NCBI GenBank assembly: GCA_002307135.1
Contig: DBTQ01000002.1
Location: forward strand, 160,921 to 224,920
Direction: 5' to 3'
Source of the DNA: Bacteroidetes bacterium UBA1312
GTDB taxonomy: Bacteria > Bacteroidota > Bacteroidia > Chitinophagales > Chitinophagaceae
DNA: 64,000 nt
In this document: piece by piece, positions 45,615 to 54,836 of the stretch
How positions within the stretch are numbered: the first letter of the stretch is position 1
Layout of the letters: the number at the start of each line of letters is the position of its first letter
Translations under genes and position numbers: made by a program
The notes under the pieces: model-generated
What the model saw: the letters and a program-made list of their open reading frames with translations, nothing else
What the model was told of the DNA's origin: nothing
Databases searched by the model: none

Positions 45615-48600
45615 ATGAAATTGAATAAAAAGTATCTCCTCCTACTATTCATAGTCCTTTATGCCTTGCCAAATGATAGCAAAGCACAAGGAAAATATGG
45701 TAATGAGTGGATCGACTATAGCAAAACTTACTGGAAATTTAAAGTTAGTAAAGAGGGTATATTTCGCATTCAAAAAACAGCTCTGGATGCAGCAGGAATT
45801 CCCAGCACTACTTTGGGCGATAATTTTATCCTTTACAGAGATGGTAAGGAGGTGGCACTTTATACAAGTACAAACAATACATTAACAGCTACAGATTACA
45901 TTGAATTTCATGGTGCACCTAATGATGGCTATTTAGATAAAGAACTTTATTTGGATTCTACAAAACAAACCGATGAAAAAAGAAGTTTGTTTTCAGATAC
46001 CTCATCGTATTTCCTGACCTTCGACAATTATACCAATCATATTCGCTATAAAGCTATAACAACAGCTATCCCAAGTCCTGCACCTACTCCTGCAAGTTAT
46101 TGTTGGGAAACATTAACTTACCATGGCACAGCATATTTCATGGGTGGGAAAAACACAGATGTTACGCATCAGGAAGATTTTTATTCATCACAATTTGATA
46201 TAGGCGAAGGATTCGTGGATAATACAGGTGTTACAAAAACTTTCAGTACACCCAATTTTGTTAGTGCCTCAGTAAATGCAAATTTTAAAGTAACAAACGT
46301 TGCCTATTCCCGCTACGATTCTACACATTATCTAAGGGTTTATTTTAATGGGGCACTTCTGTCAGACACTAGTTATGGAGGGGCAGATACTAAAAAAATA
46401 AATTTAAACATTGCGGCTAGCAGCCTGTTAAGCAATAATACCTTTACATGTGACCACTACAAAACCGGTCCTTCACCAGATTGGTACGGACTCTCTTTTT
46501 GGGAGTTAGCATATCCACGTAATTTCAACGTATCCGGATTAGATTATTTCCTATTTAAAATGAATGCCAGTGCCTCCCAGCAATATATTGAGTTCAACAA
46601 CTTTAATCATGGAGGTACCGCACCTAAACTATATGATCTAACCAATAATAAATGGTATGCCGGCGATATTAGCATTTCTAGCAAAACTCGATTCTTTATA
46701 GACGGTTCGTTGACCGATGCCCAATTTGTGCTGTATGCCAGCACTAGCATCAATAATATTACTGCAGTAAAACAAATAAATTTTACAGATTATAGCGCCC
46801 TTTCCAATCAAGGTAATTACATCATTATTACACACAAAAATTTGATGAAGAATACTGCCGGGCATAATTATATTCAAGAGTATAAAGATTATCGTAGCTC
46901 TGTTACAGGGGGGGCTTACAATGTGGTGGTAGCCGACATAGAAGAGCTCTATGATCAATATGCTTATGGTGTTTATTTACACCCAAGTTCTATCAGACAC
47001 TTTTTAAACTTTGCGTATAATCAATGGAGTACAAAACCTCAATATGCTTTTCTTATAGGCAAGGGAATACTATATGATCAATACAAGCTCGGTTATGCGA
47101 GCTATGGAACGGCAACATTTGAAGGACTCGTACCCACTTATGGCAACCCTGGGTCTGATATAGATTTTGTAACAGATCGCAATACATGGAAAATGAGTAT
47201 GGCCATTAGCCGTTTATCCGCATGGAACAGTACAGAAGTCGGCGACTATTTGAATAAAGTAAAACAGTATGAAGCAGCACTGCTACCTTCAAGCTTACCA
47301 AGCCCTGGCACTGAACTATGGAAAAAGCAAGTATTGCATGTGGTCGGAGGCGATGGTGGCGCGCCAGGTTTTCAAGCGTCTATTTTATTACCAACACTTT
47401 CTTCTTGTGCATCTACTATAAAAGGTAAATATACAGGCGATGTTGTGACTACAGTTGCTAAAAGCACGATCGGATTGCCGACTACTATCGAAGACAAAGC
47501 CATTGATTCCCTTATCACCAATGGTGTATCCATGGTTACTTATTACGGCCATGGTTCTGCCACTTCATTGGACTACAATATCAAAAATCCAAGCGAGTAT
47601 AATAGCTTACCCAAGATACCTTTCTTCTCCGCTTTCGGCTGTAATATCTCCGACATATTTGAATTGAAAACTACTAAAAAGACGGTTTCAGAGAGCTGGG
47701 TAAGTGCTCCTTACAGCGGAGGAATTTCATCCCTCGCTTCCGACAATGATGGATATACAAATTTTCTTAGCGGTAAATACTTGCCGGATTTGTATTATTT
47801 CATTGCAAACAAAAACTATGGAAAAACAATTGGTACAATATACAAATCCATTAACGATAGTATTGTTTATGGCTTAGCTGCTCGTCAAAGTTCATTTGAT
47901 TTGACGCATTTAGAATGTTTTATTTTGCAAGGCGACCCTGCTGTACATCTGCCTCAAAACATTGGCAAACCTGATTATTATGTTGGCGATATATATATAT
48001 CAACGAATCCGGTTAATATTACTACTGCTTCTGATTCCTTTCAAATGAAAATAGTAGCTTTTAATTTAGGGATGGCAGCTACGGATACTGTACAAGTAAA
48101 GGTAGAGCATACTAATCCGGCCGGCGTTACAGTCGTGTCCAAAACTTACAATATTATTGGGCTCTCCAATACGGACACAAGCTATATTACTTTACCCATA
48201 AATAAAATCAGCGATTTGGGGCTCAACACTTATAAAGTAACAATTGACCCCAACAATAAATATGACGAACTGTCTGAAGCCAATAATGTTGCGTACATCA
48301 AACCGTTTGTTGCTTCGGACAATATCATTCCTATTTACCCTGAAAATTATGCCATTGTCTATCAACCAAACTTAACGCTCAAAGCTTCTACACTCAATGT
48401 ATTCAAGAGTATGGCTCGGTATAGAATAGAAATAGATACTACAGAGCTTTTTAACAGCCCTGCCAAATTGCAAACTACAATCAATAGTGTTGGAGGGGTT
48501 ATTCAATGGAAACCCCCTGTAATATTACAAGACAGTATTGTTTACTATTGGCGTACTTGTATCGATACGCTTATCTCAGGCTCCTATGTCTGGGCAAACA

Positions 48601-50702
48601 GTTCGTTTATTTATCTCAAATATGGTTCTGCCGGTTGGAATCAATCACATTATTACCAATACAAACACAACACACTTGATAGCCTGCAATACAATCCAGA
48701 CCGACATTTTAAATATGGCCCGGAAACCATTTCTTTAGAAGTCATTAATAAAATAACAGACTTACCTGCGCCCTACAATAACTACTATCCTGATGGGACG
48801 AGCAATGTAGTATATAGGAATGGTGCCGACCTTATGCGGTTTACTTGCGACTACGGAGGTGTTATTCAAATAATGGTATTTGATACCACTGCCGGTCAGG
48901 CGTGGAATAATTTTCCCTATGGTGTACGTGGCACCGCAATCCCTTGTGGAAAACCATCCAGAGAATTTAAATGTTTCAGCTTTCCTATGTATAATGCTAT
49001 TGGGCGGAATAATGCACATCAGTTTTTAGATAGCATACCCAATGGATATTATATCCTTATTCGCAACTGCATATATCATCCTTACTGGGGCAATTATTAT
49101 GTCGATACCTGGCAGTCCGATACACTTACTTACGGTGCAGGAAAATCTTTGTACCACAGTATGCGCAATTTAGGGTTCAATCAAATTGATTCATTTTATA
49201 GGGAGGTGCCCTTTGCTATGATTTGTAAAAAAGGGTTTAGCGATTACCCCATCCAACAATATTTTGGCAACACCCCCGATTATGCTTTCGATACCACTTT
49301 CTACATCCCGATTACTGGTCAGGATGGCAAAATGAACAGTGTAGTACTAGGTCCGGCTTCAGAATGGAAAAACTTAAAATGGCGAACATCCGCCTATTAC
49401 GATACTTCGATACATGCCGATAGCTCATCTGTAATTATTACCGGAATAGATAATGCCAATAACCAAACGCTACTCTACCGTGGCATATCAAGAGATACCA
49501 ATATCGGGTTTATCAATGCCGCCACTTACCCGAGGCTCAAAATGCAATGGTACAATACAGACACTATTTATCATACTGCTCCTCAGCTCGACTATTGGCG
49601 TGTACTCTATACCCCACTACCCGAAGCTGCACTTAACCCATCCGCATACTACACCTTTACAGATAGTGTTAGCGTAGGGCAACTCATGAATCTGGAAACG
49701 GCTATCGAAACCTTAAACAATTTGCCCATGGATAGCATGCTCGTGCGATTTAAAGTTGTTGATGCTAATAACGTATATCATTTGCTAGCCGATAAAAAGT
49801 ATCGAAAATTAGCCGCTAATGACACACTGCATGCATCTATTGCCTTCGACCCCAAACCATACCCCGGTAAAAATTATTTATTTATTGAAGCCAATCCAGA
49901 CAATAATCAACCTGAAGAATATCATCCAAATAATTTGGGTTATATACCTTTCAATATCAAAACAGATGTGTACAACCCTATATTAGATGTCACCTTCGAT
50001 GGCATACATATTTTGGACAAGGACATTATTTCGTCAAAACCGTTTATTAAAGTACTACTGCGCGACGAGAATAAATACCTCGCATTAAAGGACACAACCT
50101 CTATGCAATTGTATGTGCGTTTTCCCGGCGACCCAGACAATTCGCGCCGAAGAATTCCGTATGATGGCACCGTTTGTAAATTTATCCCTGCCGACTTAAG
50201 CACGGGCAAGAATGAAGCATATATCGAATACCGTCCTACCTTTACTAGAGATAGTATTTACCAACTATATGTAATGGGGCAGGACGAAACGGGCAACGGC
50301 TCCGGCGGAGGAAATCAGTACACCGTTTCGTTTGACATTGTCAATAAATCAAGCATTACCAATATACTCAACTACCCCAACCCCTTCTCTACCGCTACTG
50401 CTTTTGTATTTACACTTACGGGCAATCAAATTCCTTCTCAATTCAAAATACAGATCATGACTGTGACCGGCAAGGTGGTACGCGAAATAACAAAAGAAGA
50501 ACTGGGACCAATGCATATAGGTAGAAATATCACAGACTACAAGTGGGATGGGCGCGACCAATACGGACAGTTATTGGGCAATGGCGTTTATCTCTACAGA
50601 GTGGTCACAGCCATCAATGGCAATGATATTGAACACAGAGACAATAGCGCTGTAGATAAGTTTTATAAACACGGCTATAGTAAAATGTATATCATGAGGT
50701 AA
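45615..50702 (+). CDS. PorU-like C25 cysteine peptidase with type IX sorting domain
   Basis: 1695 residues. A signal peptide ends near KAQ (25). A C25 (gingipain-type) domain lies at about 390-780, with H646 in YYGHGS and C676 in FGCNIS as the probable dyad, followed by QGDPAVHLP. CARDB/Ig-like beta modules follow (about 790-1580). A type A sorting domain lies at about 1583-1695, with NYPNPFS, WDGRDQYG and GNGVYLYRV. PorU removes such sorting domains from cargo and couples the cargo to anionic LPS. This protein is some 500 residues longer than known PorU proteins, matching the large PorU2-type variant, and is coupled to porV. Sortase function is inferred; it might instead be a secreted protease. 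Confidence 0.82.
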   Translation: MKLNKKYLLLLFIVLYALPNDSKAQGKYGNEWIDYSKTYWKFKVSKEGIFRIQKTALDAAGIPSTTLGDNFILYRDGKEVALYTSTNNTLTATDYIEFHGAPNDGYLDKELYLDSTKQTDEKRSLFSDTSSYFLTFDNYTNHIRYKAITTAIPSPAPTPASYCWETLTYHGTAYFMGGKNTDVTHQEDFYSSQFDIGEGFVDNTGVTKTFSTPNFVSASVNANFKVTNVAYSRYDSTHYLRVYFNGALLSDTSYGGADTKKINLNIAASSLLSNNTFTCDHYKTGPSPDWYGLSFWELAYPRNFNVSGLDYFLFKMNASASQQYIEFNNFNHGGTAPKLYDLTNNKWYAGDISISSKTRFFIDGSLTDAQFVLYASTSINNITAVKQINFTDYSALSNQGNYIIITHKNLMKNTAGHNYIQEYKDYRSSVTGGAYNVVVADIEELYDQYAYGVYLHPSSIRHFLNFAYNQWSTKPQYAFLIGKGILYDQYKLGYASYGTATFEGLVPTYGNPGSDIDFVTDRNTWKMSMAISRLSAWNSTEVGDYLNKVKQYEAALLPSSLPSPGTELWKKQVLHVVGGDGGAPGFQASILLPTLSSCASTIKGKYTGDVVTTVAKSTIGLPTTIEDKAIDSLITNGVSMVTYYGHGSATSLDYNIKNPSEYNSLPKIPFFSAFGCNISDIFELKTTKKTVSESWVSAPYSGGISSLASDNDGYTNFLSGKYLPDLYYFIANKNYGKTIGTIYKSINDSIVYGLAARQSSFDLTHLECFILQGDPAVHLPQNIGKPDYYVGDIYISTNPVNITTASDSFQMKIVAFNLGMAATDTVQVKVEHTNPAGVTVVSKTYNIIGLSNTDTSYITLPINKISDLGLNTYKVTIDPNNKYDELSEANNVAYIKPFVASDNIIPIYPENYAIVYQPNLTLKASTLNVFKSMARYRIEIDTTELFNSPAKLQTTINSVGGVIQWKPPVILQDSIVYYWRTCIDTLISGSYVWANSSFIYLKYGSAGWNQSHYYQYKHNTLDSLQYNPDRHFKYGPETISLEVINKITDLPAPYNNYYPDGTSNVVYRNGADLMRFTCDYGGVIQIMVFDTTAGQAWNNFPYGVRGTAIPCGKPSREFKCFSFPMYNAIGRNNAHQFLDSIPNGYYILIRNCIYHPYWGNYYVDTWQSDTLTYGAGKSLYHSMRNLGFNQIDSFYREVPFAMICKKGFSDYPIQQYFGNTPDYAFDTTFYIPITGQDGKMNSVVLGPASEWKNLKWRTSAYYDTSIHADSSSVIITGIDNANNQTLLYRGISRDTNIGFINAATYPRLKMQWYNTDTIYHTAPQLDYWRVLYTPLPEAALNPSAYYTFTDSVSVGQLMNLETAIETLNNLPMDSMLVRFKVVDANNVYHLLADKKYRKLAANDTLHASIAFDPKPYPGKNYLFIEANPDNNQPEEYHPNNLGYIPFNIKTDVYNPILDVTFDGIHILDKDIISSKPFIKVLLRDENKYLALKDTTSMQLYVRFPGDPDNSRRRIPYDGTVCKFIPADLSTGKNEAYIEYRPTFTRDSIYQLYVMGQDETGNGSGGGNQYTVSFDIVNKSSITNILNYPNPFSTATAFVFTLTGNQIPSQFKIQIMTVTGKVVREITKEELGPMHIGRNITDYKWDGRDQYGQLLGNGVYLYRVVTAINGNDIEHRDNSAVDKFYKHGYSKMYIMR

Positions 50703-50730
50703 TCAAGAGTAACCACAAGCTTCGAAACGT

Positions 50731-50758
50731 AATGGATAGTACATGCGTACTATCCATT
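50731..50758. terminator. Terminator after the PorU-like gene
   Basis: A perfect 12-base stem (50731-50742 with 50747-50758) with a four-base loop and a T run on the plus strand. It overlaps the stop codon of the convergent DUF3810 gene and may serve both. Confidence 0.85.
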
Positions 50759-51851
50759 ATTTTTTAGATAAAGTATCGAAGTCAATGTGCTGCAACCGGC
50801 CACACTTACGCTCCCATGCCAATGCCGAAAAGGCAACATTTTTATAACTTTCAACGCCCTGCTTTTGATTACCCAACTTGAGGTAAGCATCGTAGATATT
50901 GCTGCTGTAATCACCCATACGACTATCATATTTTCGACGCAACTGCCGCAATATGTCAATATGATTAATGGTCAGCTGGTTCAACTGTGCTCTTAATCTT
51001 TTGGCTACAGTACTATCCACTCTTCGAACTGTGCGGTGTGCATACAACCAAATGTTGAGATATGCAGAGTAATGAAAGCTCACATCAGCCGATTGCAGAC
51101 ACTGTATATAGGCCATTAAGTTAGCATCGTCTTCGGCGGCAACACCTGTCTGATGTGCCATTTCATGCGCTATCACAAAGGGCTGCATAAAAGCAGGTGT
51201 ATGAGCATTAATCTGCGCTTCGCCGGTAATTGGATTAAAATAACCTTCAACACCCATATAGGCCATCATATTGCCAAACAGAGAGGGTTTAACCTTTGCA
51301 CGGGGGAATGCAGCAGTAGCAGCATAGCCCTGTGCGGCCTCTTCATTGATCTCCACCATCGACAGATTCTTATAATTAGTCGCACAATAGTTGAGCCTAC
51401 CGATCAGTAATGAATCAAATGCTACAAGATCCTTCGTGGTTATTTGTACTTCTTTATCGAGCTGTAAGTGATCTGATATGGACTCCTGAAAATAATTACC
51501 TCCCCATAAAATAAACAACAACAGATACACTTTGAACAATAATTGAACACTGCGCAACAGAGCTATAAATAGCAATAATTTGTTTCGCCTAAATGAAAAA
51601 CATCCAACCATAAATCGACAAAGAGCAATAAGCAAAGCAATAGTAATAACGATATAAAAAATATCGCCAACACTATAAGGGAATAGACCAAATACCCTAC
51701 CCCTCAGCTGCTGCAAGGGGAGGAAAATATACTGCCTATAGGCGGTGACAGTACTACTACTGTACGAAAATAAGAGATGCAGTAATAGGATCAGTAATGG
51801 GGTGATCGATGCGTAAATCAATTGCCGTTTGATGCTTGCAGAAGAAGACAT
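50757..51851 (-). CDS. DUF3810 membrane protein with zinc-protease motif
   Basis: 364 residues. Three membrane segments occupy the first 120 residues, followed by a soluble domain containing VIAHEMAHQTGVAAEDDANLMAY, with the HExxH zinc motif and a downstream acidic ligand. DUF3810 is a Bacteroidota family of predicted membrane metallopeptidases of unknown substrate. The last 120 residues are basic and helical (RLRAQLNQLTINHIDILRQLRRKYDSR). It converges on the PorU-like gene; no operon partner is visible. Confidence 0.85.
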   Translation of the reverse strand: MSSSASIKRQLIYASITPLLILLLHLLFSYSSSTVTAYRQYIFLPLQQLRGRVFGLFPYSVGDIFYIVITIALLIALCRFMVGCFSFRRNKLLLFIALLRSVQLLFKVYLLLFILWGGNYFQESISDHLQLDKEVQITTKDLVAFDSLLIGRLNYCATNYKNLSMVEINEEAAQGYAATAAFPRAKVKPSLFGNMMAYMGVEGYFNPITGEAQINAHTPAFMQPFVIAHEMAHQTGVAAEDDANLMAYIQCLQSADVSFHYSAYLNIWLYAHRTVRRVDSTVAKRLRAQLNQLTINHIDILRQLRRKYDSRMGDYSSNIYDAYLKLGNQKQGVESYKNVAFSALAWERKCGRLQHIDFDTLSKK

Positions 51852-52033
51852 AGTGCAATGTAAAACTTATGTGCGAATTCGCTACAGCATGATCGCTATT
51901 ACTGCACCGCTTAAAACAATATTCTTCGAAAGAAGAGGCACTTTCTGAGCACTGTCTATACTAAACATCCGAGTGAATAATACAGGATCATTTCGACTTA
52001 CACCTCAGAGCTAAGGATAAAGTGTATAAGACA

Positions 52034-52080
52034 AGAATAGTAGCAAGGATTGGGTTTATTCCGCTCCTTGCTACTATTCT
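52034..52080 (-). terminator. Large hairpin downstream of fabF
   Basis: A perfect 16-base stem (52034-52049 with 52065-52080) with a 15-base loop that can add a short inner stem. It lies 20 bases after the fabF stop. The T run on the minus strand is weak, so it may also act as a 3' stabiliser. Confidence 0.5.
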
Positions 52081-52099
52081 GATAAAAATACAAACGTTA

Positions 52100-53350
52100 C
52101 TAAGCCTCGTACTTTTTGAAGATGGAACTGGCTGTATGCCCCCCAAAACCAAAGGTATTGTTGAGTGCATAACGTACCGGTGTATGCAATGCTTTACCCA
52201 GCACTATTTGCAATCGCTCTGGTAAATGCTCATCGAGCACAGTAGTATTGATGGTAGGTGGAATAATATTGTGGCGGATAGCTAATGTACAAATAATACT
52301 TTCGATAGCGCCGGCGGCACCCAACAGATGACCTGTCATAGATTTGGTAGCACTAATGGCCACAGCATGTGTACCAAAGACTTTATCAATGGCTTGGAGT
52401 TCACTCAAATCACCGATATGTGTTGATGTAGCATGTGCATTGACATAGTCAATATCCGTTATCACAATTTTTGCATCGGCTATCGCTTTTTGCATACCTA
52501 ACACAGCACCAAGCCCTTCAGGATGGGTACCGGTAAGATGATAAGCGTCTGCGGCCATACCTCCTCCTACTATCTCAGCATATATAGCGGCTCCCCTATT
52601 GAGTGCATGTTCCAACTCTTCCAATACCAAAGCGGCAGCACCTTCGGCTATTACAAAACCATCACGGTCTTTATCGAATGGGCGTGAAGCCGTTTCAGGA
52701 GCATCATTTCGTTTGGAGAGTGCCTGCGATGCATTAAATCCGCCCACCGATGCAGGTGTAATAGCCGCCTCTGAGCCACCCGCAATCATAATAGTTGCTT
52801 TGCCTAATCTAATGGTATCGAAGGCATTGATGATTGCAGTATTAGATGATGCACATGCAGACACTGTACAATAATTTGGACCATGTAATCCGTAGCGAAT
52901 AGAGATGGCTCCAGCTGCAATGTCTGTAATCATTTTAGGAATAAAGTATGGACTAAAGCGTGGCGTGCCATCGCCAGCATAAAATTCTTTCAACTGCTCT
53001 TCAAAGGTTCCGATACCACCATTACCGGAAGCCCATATCACACCTACGTTGTAGCGATCGTGTTCGGGCATCGTCGCAAAATCTAATCCGGCATTTCTAA
53101 TAGCATCTTCGCTGGCCGCAAGTGCATACTGTGTAAAAAGGTCGTATTTTTTGAGTTCTTTTTTATCGATATAATTTTCAGGATGAAAGTTTTTCACTTC
53201 GCAACCAAATTTCGTTTTGAATTTTTCGGTATCAAATTTCGTAATAGCTCCTGCTCCACTTTTACCGGCTATGATGTTCGCCCAAAATTCTTCAATAGTA
53301 TTGCCTAATGGCGTAAGGGCTCCGAGCCCGGTAATGACTACTCGTTTCAT
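52100..53350 (-). CDS. fabF: Beta-ketoacyl-ACP synthase II
   Basis: 416 residues, full length. The catalytic set is C166 (in TVSACASSN), H306 (in VNAHATST) and H341 (in GHLLGA), with K336. GLGALTPLGNT at the start and NNTFGFGGHTAS at the end are typical. It condenses malonyl-ACP with acyl-ACP in fatty acid elongation. It stands alone, without acpP, fabG or fabD, and is divergent from the TetR gene, with 271 bases between them. A second, specialised role (for example in aryl polyene-like synthesis) has no support here. Confidence 0.92.
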   Translation of the reverse strand: MKRVVITGLGALTPLGNTIEEFWANIIAGKSGAGAITKFDTEKFKTKFGCEVKNFHPENYIDKKELKKYDLFTQYALAASEDAIRNAGLDFATMPEHDRYNVGVIWASGNGGIGTFEEQLKEFYAGDGTPRFSPYFIPKMITDIAAGAISIRYGLHGPNYCTVSACASSNTAIINAFDTIRLGKATIMIAGGSEAAITPASVGGFNASQALSKRNDAPETASRPFDKDRDGFVIAEGAAALVLEELEHALNRGAAIYAEIVGGGMAADAYHLTGTHPEGLGAVLGMQKAIADAKIVITDIDYVNAHATSTHIGDLSELQAIDKVFGTHAVAISATKSMTGHLLGAAGAIESIICTLAIRHNIIPPTINTTVLDEHLPERLQIVLGKALHTPVRYALNNTFGFGGHTASSIFKKYEA

Positions 53351-53535
53351 AGATTTTAATTAACGTTCTGATAAATTAATTTTAGCTGATACACTTCATG
53401 GCAAAGGTTTCCACGGGCATTCATTTCGATCTATAAGCATTATACCGCTTTGTAAATGAAGTGTGCCCAATGCCACCGTCCTCTAAATTAAAGTACGGTT
53501 ATTAACCATGCTACCATTTCGAATTCTAAAACAAA

Positions 53536-53577
53536 ATTATACCATTCGGTATAATAACAAAATATATTTTACCTTTA
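53536..53577 (+). promoter_or_regulatory. TetR operator and -7 box of the regulator gene
   Basis: A perfect 8-base inverted repeat with a four-base spacer (53536-53543 and 53548-53555) reads ATTATACC-ATTC-GGTATAAT. It lies 15 bases upstream of a TACCTTTA -7 box (53570-53577), so it covers the -33 region of the promoter. The ACC-N4-GGT half-sites match the operator type of NemR-like TetR regulators. Autorepression is inferred. Confidence 0.65.
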
Positions 53578-53621
53578 CAAGTATAAATTATGTACTCCGT
53601 AGTATCTAATCTGCTCATATC

Positions 53622-54227
53622 ATGCAACAAGAAAAAAAGAAATCTGCACGTACACGGCAATTTATCATTGAGTCAACGTCCGAAATTTTTAATAAAAAAG
53701 GAGTTGGAGGAACATCGCTAAATGATATTACAAATGCCACGGGGCTAACAAAAGGCAGTATTTACGGCAATTTCCAAAATAAAGAGGAGGTGGCCGCAGC
53801 CGCATTTGACTATAATTGGACAATGGCTACAAAGCATGTAGCATCGGAATTGGCAACATATTCGACTGCAAAAGAAAAACTAATGGCTTATACAAGCGCT
53901 TATAGAACAATGATGAAGCGTGTAATGCAAACCGGTGGCTGCCCGCTATTGAATAGCGCTGTTGATGTGGACGACACCAATACATTATTAAGAGATCAAG
54001 TGTATAAGGCCTTTAAAAAATGGAAAGGGAGTCTTGCGTTGCTGATTAAAAAGGCTATAGCAGATGGCGAGTTCAAAGCAGAGATCAACCCCCAACAAGC
54101 TGCAATATCTATTATTGCTATGATAGAGGGCGGACTGATGATGGCTAATCTTACCCGTCAATCCAGCTACCTTACTAACGTACTTTTGACCGTAGAGGAG
54201 TATATAGCAACCATGCTGGTACAATAA
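53622..54227 (+). CDS. TetR-family regulator, NemR/ComR-like
   Basis: 201 residues. The N-terminal helix-turn-helix is TSLNDITNATGLTKGSIYGNFQNKEEV (31-57). The ligand domain contains TGGCPLLNSA (104-113), characteristic of the TetR subgroup with NemR and ComR; C107 is the only cysteine in the protein, at the place of the redox-active Cys106 of NemR. It therefore may sense electrophiles, oxidants or metal, by analogy. A matching operator sits in its own promoter. The divergent fabF gene shares the intergenic region and could be a second target. Confidence 0.85.
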   Translation: MQQEKKKSARTRQFIIESTSEIFNKKGVGGTSLNDITNATGLTKGSIYGNFQNKEEVAAAAFDYNWTMATKHVASELATYSTAKEKLMAYTSAYRTMMKRVMQTGGCPLLNSAVDVDDTNTLLRDQVYKAFKKWKGSLALLIKKAIADGEFKAEINPQQAAISIIAMIEGGLMMANLTRQSSYLTNVLLTVEEYIATMLVQ

Positions 54228-54377
54228 AGCATGAACAAATAGCTAATCTTTCAAAAAATAAAATCCATCAACAAAATCGGCAATCAGTTATTTATTGAAT
54301 TTCAAACCAAGTCCATTAATTGATATTTCGCGTCATTCTACCAAAGAGCGTACAAATGTGCTCATTAGTACAGCATG

Positions 54378-54815
54378 TTACGACACTGGCTTGGGTACAA
54401 TTTTTTGGGCTGTACGATAAGCAGTACCCTTAAAAAAACAGACCAAGTCTCCCTGTTCATTTGTAGTACGAATATCATAAAGACCAGTTTTATTGCCCAA
54501 ATGAATTTCTTTGGCTTCTACAAAAAGATGCTCACCAATTAAAGCTGGTCGGGTAAAGGTTATAGAAACATCAAGTGCTACCGTAATAATGCCATGTGAA
54601 TTGCACGCGAATGCAAATGCAGAGTCTGACGCAGAAAATAATACGCCTCCATGAATACGTTCAAATCCGTTTAGCATATCTTCTTTAACCGTATAATGCA
54701 AGCGACAATAGCCCTTGCCAATTTCATCTATTTCCAAACCAAGCCAAGCACTAAACCGATCCCGGGCAGTCATTATTGTCAATACTTCCTGTGGCGTAAT
54801 TGAAGGTTGTTCCAT
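54378..54815 (-). CDS. PaaI-family hotdog thioesterase
   Basis: 145 residues. IHGGVLFSASDSAFAF (54-69) is the family active site, with H55, G56 and D64. The rest (CRLHYTVKEDMLNG, then VALDVSITFTRPALIGEHLFVEAKEI) fits the hotdog fold. PaaI splits acyl-CoAs, rescuing CoA from dead-end intermediates of phenylacetate breakdown. It lies 21 bases downstream of the PaaK-type ligase gene on the same strand, which supports that role. The paaABCE epoxidase and the ring-opening genes are not in the window. Confidence 0.85.
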   Translation of the reverse strand: MEQPSITPQEVLTIMTARDRFSAWLGLEIDEIGKGYCRLHYTVKEDMLNGFERIHGGVLFSASDSAFAFACNSHGIITVALDVSITFTRPALIGEHLFVEAKEIHLGNKTGLYDIRTTNEQGDLVCFFKGTAYRTAQKIVPKPVS

Positions 54816-54836
54816 TGTTCCTATACTCGTTATTGT

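Noticed and set aside
51852..52033. Possible small gene or RNA between DUF3810 and fabF
   Set aside because: Only short frames without recognisable features; no promoter box noticed apart from the hairpin listed.
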